From contig VWYX01000083.1 in the NCBI GenBank assembly GCA_013396525.1, positions 1,096,699 through 1,160,698 of the forward strand: 64,000 nucleotides of DNA. The letters run 5' to 3'. Under the pieces are notes generated by a model, which worked only from the letters and a program-made list of their open reading frames with translations, did not search any database and was not told the DNA's origin. Of the stretch, positions 48,382-58,460 are shown piece by piece. This stretch comes from Chaetorhynchus papuensis (taxonomy: Eukaryota; Chordata; Aves; Passeriformes; Rhipiduridae). Every line of letters starts with the position of its first letter. The first letter of the stretch is position 1. The translations under genes and the position numbers were made by a program.

Positions 48382-48513
48382 TTAATGCAGCTCAGTCAAG
48401 TCCTGATAAATACGAGCACCATCAGAGCTATTTTTGTTTCCTGATTCATTTCTCCAAAAGGACTGAGAAAGCATGGCCTTGAACCATGTTTCTAATGGTG
48501 AACTAATTTCCTG
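48382..48513 (-). other. Candidate minus-strand terminal exon, 43 codons plus stop
   Basis: The minus strand has an excellent acceptor: a pyrimidine-rich TCTCTTCCTTGTTTTTATTC followed by AG. Directly after it, in phase 0, comes an open frame of 43 codons ending in TAA, containing QEISSPLETWFKAMLSQSFW and ending with IYQDLTELH. Codon usage is unremarkable and I recognise no homologue. Its phase does not fit the donor of the upstream candidate at 48875-49018: joining them would give an immediate stop. It may be a conserved noncoding element with a chance frame. Confidence 0.22.
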
Positions 48514-48874
48514 CTGAATAAAAACAAGGAAGAGAATTATCTGCATATATTCTACCAAGGATTCTACCACACAGTACAGAGATTAATAATACCATTACAT
48601 TTCTCCCCCTTCCGAACACCTTGACTTTACTAAGCCACACACTCTGAAGTAGAAAGCCAAACACTGAACAGAAATAGTAGCTAACATATAAAATGAAGAT
48701 TTAGAAAAGAAAAATAAATTCTTCACTTTGTTTCACCTGCACTATTTTTATAACTGAAAATCAACCTCTGTTCATAAACAATTTATATGCTGTTTGGCTA
48801 TTAGCATTGGTGCCTTTTAAAGCTCTCTCCTTTTTCTTCCCTCTCCTCTCACCCCCAGTATTTCATTTTTATAC

Positions 48875-49018
48875 CTGTCATGAAATGGTCGGGGTCGGAA
48901 GTCAGCACAGAGTGCATCATTTGTACATTGTGTCTCTTTTCCTCATGTGTCTCTGCTGCCAGAGAAATTGAACTTTCGTCCATTAAAAAGCCATTTATTG
49001 TGTCTTGACTTCGCTGAA
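48875..49018 (-). other. Candidate minus-strand internal exon, 144 bp
   Basis: On the minus strand the acceptor TGTCCTGTTCTTTAG and the donor CAG|GTATAA bound a segment of exactly 144 bases. One frame is open throughout; it enters and leaves in the same phase (one base borrowed at each end), so the piece could be included or skipped without shifting a frame. It encodes 47 residues, including SQDTINGFLMDESSISL, HEEKRHNVQMMHSVL and TSDPDHFMT; the acidic, serine-rich look would suit a disordered region. I recognise no family. CpGs are retained. It could be an exon of a gene extending beyond the window or a conserved noncoding element. Confidence 0.3.
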
Positions 49019-49200
49019 CTAAAGAACAGGACATTTCATCAAGCAGTACAGTTTAAAATCAAATTAAATTGTACTAGTGCCCAGAAAATGTGACATGATA
49101 AAGACCCTGGCCATTTAAAAAATCTTTTTAAAAACTTTCCTGATTTCACTTACTGGTACTTCCACATGTCCTTTAAAGTTCAAACTGGTCAGTGATGCAA

Positions 49201-50719
49201 GGACTCACCATGGGACACCAAAGGACCCCTTTTGTCTTTTTTTTCCCCTTTCCTTCTTTCCATATATCAGGTGGTGCGCACTTCTAACAGATTCATGCTC
49301 CCTCAGGTTTGACGCCTGCAAGCTGAGTCTGGATGTAAGTGGTCCCCAGTTGTGATGTCCCTGTCCTTTCAGGTGATCCTGTATGGTGGACATCAGTGGC
49401 AGTACAGAGCTGCCATCTGCAGTGATGACTTGTGTTGGAGCACCCTGTGTTTGAGTAACTCAGAGGCAAACCCATGAAAATCAGGGGAGGCAATGCTGGT
49501 CCAGCAAACTTCCCTGATGGCCTTTCAGCTTGGTTAAACACATTCCCCCAAAAATGGGCGTTGCATCACATGTTCTTCTGTAACAACCTGGTCCCTTTAT
49601 TGCCACATGTACCCACAGCTCATAGGGGAGAGCCTCCCCAAATATGGTTCTTATCCCAGTTACAGTTTCCTCAGTGCTGATGTGCCACTGGAGTCAGAGA
49701 AGCTGGAGTTTTGCAGATGGATTACAGAATTAAATTGTGCAACTTGCAGGGCTACATATGTGCAGAGTTTCTGGGAGTCCGGGAATGAAACCGGGGGCTG
49801 AGAAAACACCCATCTTCCAGACCCCAGTGCACGGGCAACAGCTGGAATTTGCACGGCTCCTTATTCAATTAATATTCAGAAGCCACAATTGCATTTTCCC
49901 AAGAGCAAAGAGACAGTAAAATCAAGCTGCTGCGTCTGGCTCCACTGTTTGTCCTCCCCCTTATGCAGTGTTGGGTTGTTTGGTTGGTTGTTGGTAGTGT
50001 TTTGTTTCTATTTTAACCTCTTATAAATATGTGTAACATTTGGCAAAGAGGCAGCCGGGGACCAAGAAGAGAGCAGCAAAGTGGTGTTTCAGAAGCCAAG
50101 AGAGAGGCGTGTTTGAAGTGAATTGCACCAGATTTTTGTTCAGATGGGAGACGCTTGATTTGGTTTTTGCTTGACTTGCTTCCATGCGTATTGAAGTGCT
50201 GAGATGCTTGTTTGTAGTTAAGATCTTTCTAAGGTATGATTTGGGTTTGCAGGCTAACCAACAGCAAGAGGAAGGTGTACTGCAGTGATAAATATTTATT
50301 TGGATATAATGCTCACAGTGTTTTTAAAATGTAAGGAACAGATTAAATACAAATAAGCTATCACTGCCTTTCATTTTTGAAAAATGGGGTATATCTTTTC
50401 ACTTTTGGACTGTACTGTGTATTCTAAGTGGAAGCAGATTACAAAATGATATTTAGCAAACAGGATTTGTAGACCCTTCTTTTGTTTATATCTACATAAG
50501 AGGTGTCCATTCTGTTTGTGTGCAGAAGGAGGACAGCCAGCACTATGGTTTTTCTGGCTCCCAAGCTGCTGAAATAGAAGATCAGGCCGGGGAATGTATT
50601 CCCTTATGGTGCTTTCTGGACTGAGGCATGATCTGGCTCTTGAATTGCATGTAGTACACAAGCTCCAGAAGAGCTGATTCTTTGGCAACCTGCTTTTTTT
50701 CCTGCTCAAGGCCAGCCCT
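49201..50719. other. Unique noncoding DNA with one ancient repeat scrap
   Basis: Frames at 49293-49541 minus, 49474-49680 plus and 50371-50709 minus have no recognisable domain. GGTTGTTTGGTTGGTTGTTGG near 49974 is T/G low complexity. No gene is seen. Confidence 0.58.
49635..49740 (+). repeat. Possible ancient amniote repeat fragment
   Basis: The phrases TATCCCAGTTACAG, TGATGTGCCACTGGAGTCAG, then GGAGTTTTGCAGATGGATTA recall a widespread old reptile/bird repeat with wording like CACTGGAGTCAGTGGAGTTTCGCAGATTTACACC. I cannot name the family securely. Confidence 0.35.
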
Positions 50720-50870
50720 GGAGAAAGAGAGGTGAAAGAGAGTTAACTAAATTTCATAGCTTATTATTTACTGTCTTCGGTGAATGATTTCGGCCTAGAA
50801 ATCATTTATCATTTTTTGCAAAAAAGATAAAAGCAAAGTATTGAAAAGTGGCCGAAAGCTAAAAGGAAGT
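50720..50870. promoter_or_regulatory. Possible conserved block with a 9-bp palindrome
   Basis: AATGATTTC (50783-50791) and GAAATCATT (50798-50806) form a perfect inverted repeat around GGCCTA. The surroundings carry TTCGGTGAATG, GGCCGAAAGC and an A/T-rich core, with no repeats. Spacing would suit a dimeric DNA-binding protein, but that is inference. Confidence 0.33.
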
Positions 50871-51513
50871 TGTGGAAGTCGTTTTTATAGTTGGAATCAA
50901 AATGAGAAGCTTTGGGCAATCTGGCTTCCTTCTTTTCCTGACCCACCAATATGAGGGCCGTGACAGTGGGAAGCACAACAGTATTTTTTCATGTACTTTA
51001 TTTTGTAATAAGTCACCTCAAATAGAAGCTTTTAATCATTCACTCCAACATAGGCTGAGGAGATGCAGATCAATGGTCTTGGCTTCAGTGTTTGGCTTTT
51101 TGATTTCAGGATTTCCACACACACCAGTTGCATCATTTTAATGGCAAACTACTTCTTTTTTCTGGTACGTCATCATGGTTTAAATAATTGATTTTGGTTT
51201 CTATTTGTACCCTTTTTTCTATTTTGACAAATTACAATTATAGTGTTCAGCTTTATCATTGTCTTATAAATGATATAACAACTGCTTGTGAATGCCCATA
51301 AGTTTTTATTGTTGTGTGTGAATAACAACATTGCAGAATGGCACAGAGAAGGTTTAGCAGAAAAATATTTTCAGTTCCTCTAGTAAAATATCGTACCATA
51401 GTACAATTCCTGGATAATAAAGCCATAGATTCTCTTATCTATCTGTGTCATGGTAATGAATCATGTACAGAGCTTCTAAATAGAAGGTGTATGTTACATC
51501 TCTGATATGGATA

Positions 51514-51558
51514 GATGGAATCATAACTCTTCTAGATATTGAAGGGTTATGATTCATC
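51514..51558. repeat. Long hairpin, about 18 bp stem
   Basis: The arms GATGGAATCATAACTCTTC (51514-51532) and GAAGGGTTATGATTCATC (51541-51558) pair along 18 positions with one G-T wobble and one single-base bulge, around the loop TAGATATT. This is the longest inverted repeat I found. The arm is shorter than a typical microRNA precursor arm of about 30 bp, and pairing does not clearly continue outward. A decayed palindromic DNA transposon, a structured RNA or chance are the alternatives. Confidence 0.6.
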
Positions 51559-51847
51559 CAATGCCTGAGAAAATTAGTGCCATCCCCAGAAATTCCAGCT
51601 CTTGCTTCCCATGATCATATGGGTATCATGGGCTTCCTGGTCACGTATTGCAATATGGGTGTACTGAGCAAGCAGCAGGCACAGAGCTGAAATGCAAAGT
51701 GTTGGGAGATTGAAGCATTTTTGGGCTTGGAGGGATCAATGTCTGTACCACCTTTTCTGTGTGGGAGAAGCAGGCTTCACTTATGCATAATGGCACCCCT
51801 AGGGAATAAATGACATTACAAAGAAAAATTTTTATCAAGTCCGATTT

Positions 51848-51863
51848 AAAAAAAAAAAAAAAA
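51848..51863 (+). repeat. Poly-A run
   Basis: Sixteen consecutive A residues. No retroposon body is recognisable upstream. Confidence 0.85.
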
Positions 51864-54248
51864 TCCCTTTCCTCCAAGGAAATACACTTTAATTCCTAAA
51901 TAACTTCCTCCTTTTTCAGCAAATTTTCTGCAGGGTGCTGATATCTAGACCAGTGAGTAATGTAAGTTTGGACCTCTGGGATCATATGCTCCAAACCCTA
52001 AATCAAAGCAGATCCAATGAGATCAGGATGCTCAGGGACTTGTCATGCCATCACACACAAAAATTTCAGGAGAGAAAAACCAGATTAATTCTTTTAACTC
52101 CCTCTTGTTAGTAATATGTTGTTGTCATACTTTGCTTCTTTGTTTTAGTTTGAGAGGGTATTAATGTGTCTAAATGGGATTAAACATGTATAAATCTTGC
52201 AGTAACTGATGATTTAGGAAATAGTTGTTTTCTTCAGCTAGAAGGTTTTACTCCTGAAAAATGCTCCTAATATTTTTTGAAAGCTTAGTCAAAATCTTAG
52301 AGTTAAGACTTGGTAGCAATACATATTTTGCTAAAAATCTATCAAGCATTAATTTCAATAACTCTTTAGAAGAATGCAAAAACCTCAATGAGACACCTAA
52401 CCAGGAATAAAATAACAAGTTCAGGCACTTAATGTGTTCAAAATTCGTGCTTATTTTGTTGTGGGATGGCAAGAACGTGGGACAAACAAAAAGCCTCGAG
52501 TCTGAAGCAAACCTGACACAGGAGAGGGGCGAGATGGCAAGGCAGGAGTAGGATGAGTCATGGGAAACCATGGCACAGCTCCTGCCCTTTTCCTTCTCCA
52601 TTCCCTAGAAAGCCAGAACTGTGACAAAACAACCCAAAACAGTAAAGCCATGGGAGGTTGCACCCTCCCTTTCACCTTTTATCTTCCCTGACCCACTGCA
52701 GGCAGTGGAGAGTTCAGTGTTTGTGTGGTTCTTCTCTCCTAGGAAATCTCAGCAGTCAGAAAAACAATCTGAGCTCTTTTAACACTAATGAAAGTTGAAG
52801 GCAGTAAACAAAATCATGGAGTAAATCATCCAGTGCTGACATGTCTTTTGGAGCAAAGAGCCTTTCATTCGAAGATGTGAAATAACATTTCCGTCGTGTT
52901 TTTGCTCGTCTGATAATTAGAAGTGATTTAGGATGGCAGTGAAGGTGCCTCTAATGGGCACCTTGTGGGTCTTAATAAAAGGAAGAATACATTAAATGTA
53001 GTGATTTGTGATTGGGCTGATGGGGTTAATATTTTCTTAGAATATAGCTGGCCATTTTTCTTCCAAGTAGCAATGTAATGTAATTATAAGTACCTCAGTA
53101 GATGGACTCAATTGCTCCTATCATGAAAATTAATTTCAGGAACATGCTGAGGCTTTCTTTCATTTCTTCTTTATTTCCTACACTGTGCAGGGGGTAGCAG
53201 ACACAGACAAATGAAATTACGTTTGAGCAGACCTCACAGAGGCCTGGCCAGTTCTTGTGAACGACTGAAATTGAAATCTGTGGGAAAGGGGAGCATTTCT
53301 TTTTACATTCCTTGACATACTTTGCACCTGTAAAACTCCCAGTTTTCTCACATGCTCTTTCAAAGCACTTGACAAAGCTAGACACATATCTCCAGATTAT
53401 GAGGGGAAAATGAAATATGCTGAGTTTTTCCAAAATGTTTTCTCGGAAGTAACTGAGCTATGATTGCAGCTATTCCAATAAGTTTAGCCAAGCTTTATAA
53501 TCAAGCTGCTTCAGCACATGTAAATGTTCTTGCTGTAGTATTTCTAAGCACTGAATACATAAATAATATTAATAATGATCTCAATAATAATCTTTTATGT
53601 TTTCCATTTCAATGCATGGCAGTATATAACAAAAAATATAACTGGAATTTATAGTCTTGGGATATAAATTTCTAAATTTTTATGCTCAGTGAAAGTCTCA
53701 TAAACAGAACACTTGCAAAGGTTTGCAAAGAATAAAAGGACAAAAATCTACGCTTAGTTATATTTTGAGCTTTCACAAGTAACTTTAGCCTGGAAGAACT
53801 TAATGAAATTCAATCAAATAGGACTCTCAGACATTGCTCTGAAAATATACACAAATATAGAGAGATATCAGCAACATGAAAGTGTTGGATTGCTGCTGTG
53901 TGGTTTGAAACCTTAATTACCAATACTCATTAGCAGATATACATCTGACCCATTCGGATTTAAAGCAGCTAAAAATAAACCTTAAACCCATGGAGGAAGG
54001 GGAATGTACAACAGAACGAAGTAGGGAGTCCTGATGTGTTTGAAGGCAGTTTGTTGCATGCTTTTAAACCAAAATCAGACACCCAGGCCTGGGGTTTGTA
54101 GATGTGAAAGTGGGCCTCAATTTAAGCTGATGATGTAAATCCGTATTTGGGCAGAATTTCTATTTCAATTTTACAGACCTTGCATTCTTCAGAGAATTTG
54201 CTGTCTGCGCTTCCTAAGTATTAATATTTCCTGTTACTCTTATTGCAG

Positions 54249-54313
54249 GCTATAAAGTGTTAATGAAAGGAAAAGAAAGTCTGGAAATTCCTTTCCAGAG
54301 AGTCATTTGCATG
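54249..54313 (+). other. Candidate plus-strand exon, 65 bp
   Basis: A very good acceptor context (a branch-like TATTAATA, then TTTCCTGTTACTCTTATTGC before AG) and a donor ATG|GTGAGG bound 65 bases. Only one of three frames is open; it encodes YKVLMKGKESLEIPFQRVIC and one further Met, and the frame continues past the donor to 54448. No homologue is recognised. No partner exon was found within the window. Confidence 0.22.
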
Positions 54314-56889
54314 GTGAGGAGGGAGAAACACAAATACACTTGCAAGTCGAGGCAGAGCTATGCTGGAGTTCATCATTCCCTTTCCTTTGGTTTTCTGGAG
54401 AGATACTTAATGGTGTTTGAACATGACTGTATAGTGCCATTAATGTAACAATTTTCATTTGTACGTTGCAACACCAGAAAGATAATCTCTCTGTTAAGTA
54501 CTTTTCCTTTATAATCCCTGGAGAGTCAGAACTCTAAAAGCAAATATTGTATTTACCATAGACTGTAAAAGGGAAGAAATGAGGCTAAAATGCAAAGCAG
54601 CAGGGATAAAATAGAGTTCCTTTTGGATGTCTGCAGTGGTGCTATGAATATACATATACTCACTGTTATGCTTTTTATATTATCCCTAATTTGAAATAAA
54701 CAACATGATTATGGATTAGATCAATCATGGCTTCAGTATTTCTGGCCAAAGCAAGAAAAGCCTGGATGTGCTAGCTAACAGTGTAATCGAAGCAGAGATT
54801 GTTTCACTGTTGGTGATTTGTTTAAGGAATTTAATTTACAGTAATGAGTGTTCTCTGCGTTGTAACCTGGCTCCCCATGTCTCCCTTTGGAAAACAGTCG
54901 CTGCTTGTATATACCAGTGGAATGATGATGCAAGGCACTAAAGAACAAAACAGAAGCAGTTGAATGCTGCCTGGCATCTCTTCCAGAATAAAACTGAGTG
55001 GTGAAATTGATGTCTTGCTGTCCTTACTTTGATTTGCACAGGAGCTCTGGTGGGAGCTCAGCCACTGTTGGCGGCTGGGGGATTATGGAAGCAGAGTGTC
55101 TTTCAGAATTCATCAAGTAAACAGATAACCAGTTCACTCCAGAGGACAGCTCTGCCTTGGCTACTGGAAGGATTGAAGGATAAGATGACTTTTTCCTGCA
55201 TGTGACTCGTGTGTTTCTTCTTATGAAGTTAAGCAAAGGAGCAACATGCAGTGGCAGCTGGAGAATATCACAGGTGCTTGAAAGCAATTTGACAAAAACA
55301 GTCAAGAGAAAAGAGATCAACAGTTTACAGCACATTTATGTTTTGGGTAATAGTTATTCAGACTGGAAGGGAGCTGTTGGGAATTCAAGCAGTGTTCAAA
55401 AATGATAAAACATGGTGCTAGGAACCTGATGTTCAAACACTTTGAAGTTGTTGTCACTTAATCTGGTTTCGGAATCCTGCCCAGAAATGATGCAGTAATA
55501 AGGGCCAGCTGCCATGATTGCCTTTCTTATTGGTGTATTTTTAGTGGAATCATCAGTTTAATGATGAACAAATGCATTAAATGCAAGTAAAAGGTGTGTT
55601 AAGGACAATTCAAAAGAGAAGTGATAGGAAAAAAAACCCCTGTGAATACAAAGGAAAGTGGAGGAACAGGGGGTAGTGTAAAGAAGAAAATTTGGTCAAA
55701 CTTAGAGAAAGTTATTCCAATGCCCAGAAAAATAGCTTTGGTTGCTTTCTTCAGAGGGAAAATGATGGTTTTCCCCTTCAGTTCCCTCCAGGGAATGGAA
55801 GCTTTCCATGCTTTCAATGCACATCTGAGGAGCTCGATGGACTTTCTCTTTGAGGTGTCTGGAAGCCTCAGCCGTATGTCAGGGTTGTCTTTCTTGCAGG
55901 CAGCTCACTTGGTATTGAGAGTAAAAGTCTGTTATTCAGGCTATTATTCTTGCAATCCAAAACTGGAGATTTTTGTCTGAATTCAGGGACTCCTGCAATC
56001 AACAGGATTTTATTCTTCTTTTCAGGAGGCTGTTAGGCTGCCACTGCTTGAAACCCATGCGTAGTTTGCTTGTTGATAGTTCAACAGTAATTGTATTTAT
56101 GGTTCATTTTGCTTGGATGCTCATGACTCTAATCTTTCCAAAGTGTCAGTGGTGCAATTCAGCTCTGATGTACATGTTCATCATCCTGCTAAATGGAAAA
56201 TCCCATTGCAGTTACGATTTCTGTCATCTCTATGAAAGTTTGGAGAAAAGATGTTCTGTGGAAAAAGGGTGGGTGGCATGAACTAGAAATACAGCTTGTG
56301 ACCAGATCCTCAGTCGTGTCCACTGTGTGACTGTAATTTAGATGTGAATCTATATACATGAAACATTTAACCATATCATGTACCTCTGTACATGATACAA
56401 TCATGTACATTGCTAAAGGAACGAGGTATTGGTTATCAAAACATCAAGGTGTTGCACAATCCTACTGGGAAGTGTAACAAATGACACTGAAAGCTGAAAC
56501 GGTCAGACAAATCCAAGTAGCTGAAGTGTTACATACTTCTGTTTAATTTTTCAATGAAACATCTTTTTGGAATGACATCTTTTCTTTTATAAATGCCAAG
56601 GAGAAGGATTTTCATAGAAAGCACTGCAGAACAACACGAGTCTTCCATTTCACAGGACTTTGCACCAAGTAGGAATATTAGTTAGCCACTCAGAGGGATG
56701 TAGAGCAGATGAATTAAATCTTCATTTTGTTCCTGTTGAGCTTCAGCAACTGAACTTTAATGCATTTTAATTACATTCCTTACCTGGTTGGTAAGAGGGA
56801 CTATATTAAACCACATATACCTTAACTCTGGGGCTCATTTGTTGCAAAATGAACACCGTCTCCTTTAATTCCCTATTTCCCCCTCTCTC
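54314..56889. other. Unique noncoding DNA, no gene seen
   Basis: Frames at 55621-55980 plus (119 codons), 55973-56281 plus (102) and 55024-55335 minus (103) look like chance: no domains and overlapping frames on the opposite strand. A palindrome is listed separately. Confidence 0.6.
56374..56410. repeat. Perfect 10-bp hairpin plus a third copy of its arm
   Basis: TATCATGTAC and GTACATGATA form an exact 10-bp stem around CTCT (56374-56397). Immediately after, ATCATGTACA repeats the first arm again at 56400-56409, so the nonamer ATCATGTAC occurs three times in 37 bases counting both strands. It resembles a decayed palindromic repeat or a triplet of binding sites. Confidence 0.65.
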
Positions 56890-57230
56890 TGCTCTTACAA
56901 TATTTGCCTTGTACTGATTCCCCTTGCTAATTGCAATCCATCCAGCACTGTATTGGAAAGAAACATTTTAGTTGCGTGATTTTCTGCTTTTAAGTTGTCC
57001 TGGCTTTGCTGACTCATTGGTCAACCTTGAAAAATCATAGCAGTGCAAGCGTTGCAATGCCAGCAGAGGACTAGCAGGTTGCACAGGGGACTCTGTTACT
57101 GATTAGTGTCATTTTTTTTCTGAGTTGAAAGAGCTATTGTGTTTAAGGCCATGAGATTTAGAATTAGGAGTAATTAAAAACCAAGGCTGCTGCCTTTATA
57201 TTTTTTTAAATATGAAGGGCCCCGGGAGTC
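56890..57230. promoter_or_regulatory. Possible conserved noncoding block
   Basis: Contains GCTAATTGCAATCC, TTTTAGTTGCGTGATTTTCTG, GACTCATTGGTCAACCTTG (an inverted CCAAT-like core) and GCAAGCGTTGCAATGCC, without repeats. Texture-only call. Confidence 0.3.
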
Positions 57231-57370
57231 TCTGTAGTCATTAGAAAATCCTATTCTCGTGCTAAGCCTGTCCTTATAAGCAGTTCTGTTGTTGGCTTTC
57301 CTGAATGTAAAGCGGGATCTTGTAGATGATGAGAGGGGGGAAATATCGTAAAGGCAGGGGAGAAGAAAAG

Positions 57371-57409
57371 TGTTTGTGTGCGTGTGTGTATGTGTGTGTG
57401 TGTGTGTTT
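57371..57409 (+). repeat. (GT)n microsatellite, interrupted
   Basis: About 39 bases of GT units broken by TTT, CG and TA. The longest pure run is near the 3' end, just before a six-G run. Confidence 0.9.
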
Positions 57410-58199
57410 GGGGGGCAGATATTTAGTGGTTGCATGGCTGCTTTGTAATGTGTCCTTAGCAACTGGCTTTCTACTCTAATGGGAAAAATAGATGGTGGGA
57501 AAGCATTCAAGGAAAGTGGGTCACATTTGATCCATGACCTAAAAGGAAAAGTGGGGGAAGGGAATAATCAGCTCAGATCATTAATGAGGTGAAAATTTAT
57601 CCTTATAAAGCTCATTCATTGCACTGGGCAAAATTGCTGTTCTGGTGTCTTGGCTATGTGATAGAAAACGCAGCTCCCACTCTCTGAAAACACAGCAATT
57701 GCTCTGTGGCTTTGTATTAAAAGAGAGGGAAAAAAACAGAAAAACGTTGTTTGTTTTAAACACTCTCCAGCAACACAATGATTAGACATGACAGTTTGGC
57801 TGTGGGGCCTTCCTTTCAGTTCAGGAAAATGTAGAACAGAGCTGAGCTGTCCTTTCCTAGTAAAAATGAGGTCATTTGTAAAGCTTTGTGTACATTTCTG
57901 CTGCACTCGTGGAACAGAGCTCACAAAAACAGCTCTCCTGAAGCCTCATTCCTGCCTCCACCAGTGCTCCCATTTTTAAGAAATGCAGGCCCATTGACCA
58001 CGTAAGATGAGGAATCAGCAGCTGTGATTTAGACGAAATGGCTCCTCAAGGATGTATAGTTTTGATTTAACTGTCAGTGCGCTGCCGTTGCTGACTCCGA
58101 GCTTTTACAGCTGCGTGTGGCTACGGGGAAGCTCCTTGTAATCTGTTCCTTCTCCATGTGAGCTGTGTATGTGCTCTGAAACAAGCAAAAGTACTCTGT

Positions 58200-58460
58200 C
58201 AGCCCTGATTATTCTCTCTGTTACTTATACAATGTATTGTATATATTATATTTGCTAATCCCCGTTGTTCATAAAAATGCCCCAGGCAATTAACATTTAT
58301 TGAATAAGAATTTATTTTAATTTTTATAATAATTAATTTAGCAGCTAATATTAATTTTCATACCCAACTATTTTTCTCCTACCAATCAAATGCTATGTAG
58401 CTGCTAATATTTCAAGGTAGTTTTAATTAATGTCTCAGCCCTAGTGCAAGTCTATGGAAG
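58200..58460. promoter_or_regulatory. AT-rich block dense in TAAT/ATTA cores
   Basis: Contains TTATACAATGTATTGTATAT (an internal palindrome ATACAATGTATTGTAT), GCAATTAACATTTATTG, ATAATAATTAATTTAGCAG, and CTACCAATCAAATGC. The sequence GTAGCTGCTAATATTT partly echoes TTAGCAGCTAATATTA 60 bases upstream. It resembles homeodomain-bound enhancer sequence, but extreme AT content alone could give this look. Confidence 0.3.

Larger units (their letters stand above)
48251..49200. promoter_or_regulatory. Regulatory-looking block containing two exon-like pieces
   Basis: Repeat-free, AT-rich sequence with retained CpGs at 48414, 48887-48897, 48977 and 49012. TTTAATTAATGCAGCTCAG near 48376 and TTATATGCTGTTTGGCTATT near 48782 look like conserved-element sequence. 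Two minus-strand segments inside it are exon-like and are listed separately; if they are real exons, part of the apparent constraint would be coding. Confidence 0.33.
50871..54248. other. Unique noncoding DNA, no gene seen
   Basis: Aside from the hairpin and poly-A run listed separately, nothing is recognised. Frames of 112 to 117 codons on the minus strand (52248-52601, 53095-53433) have no domain or credible splice borders. AT-rich low-complexity ATAATAA sequence lies at 53556-53594. Confidence 0.6.

Noticed and set aside
38848..48513. One minus-strand gene joining the three exon-like pieces
   Set aside because: Exon phases are incompatible: the 48875 donor leaves one base, which gives a stop when joined to the 48513 acceptor and does not fit the 39254 acceptor.
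51514..51558. microRNA precursor
   Set aside because: Stem of about 18 bp is shorter than usual and does not extend outward; no known mature sequence recognised. Kept only as a hairpin.
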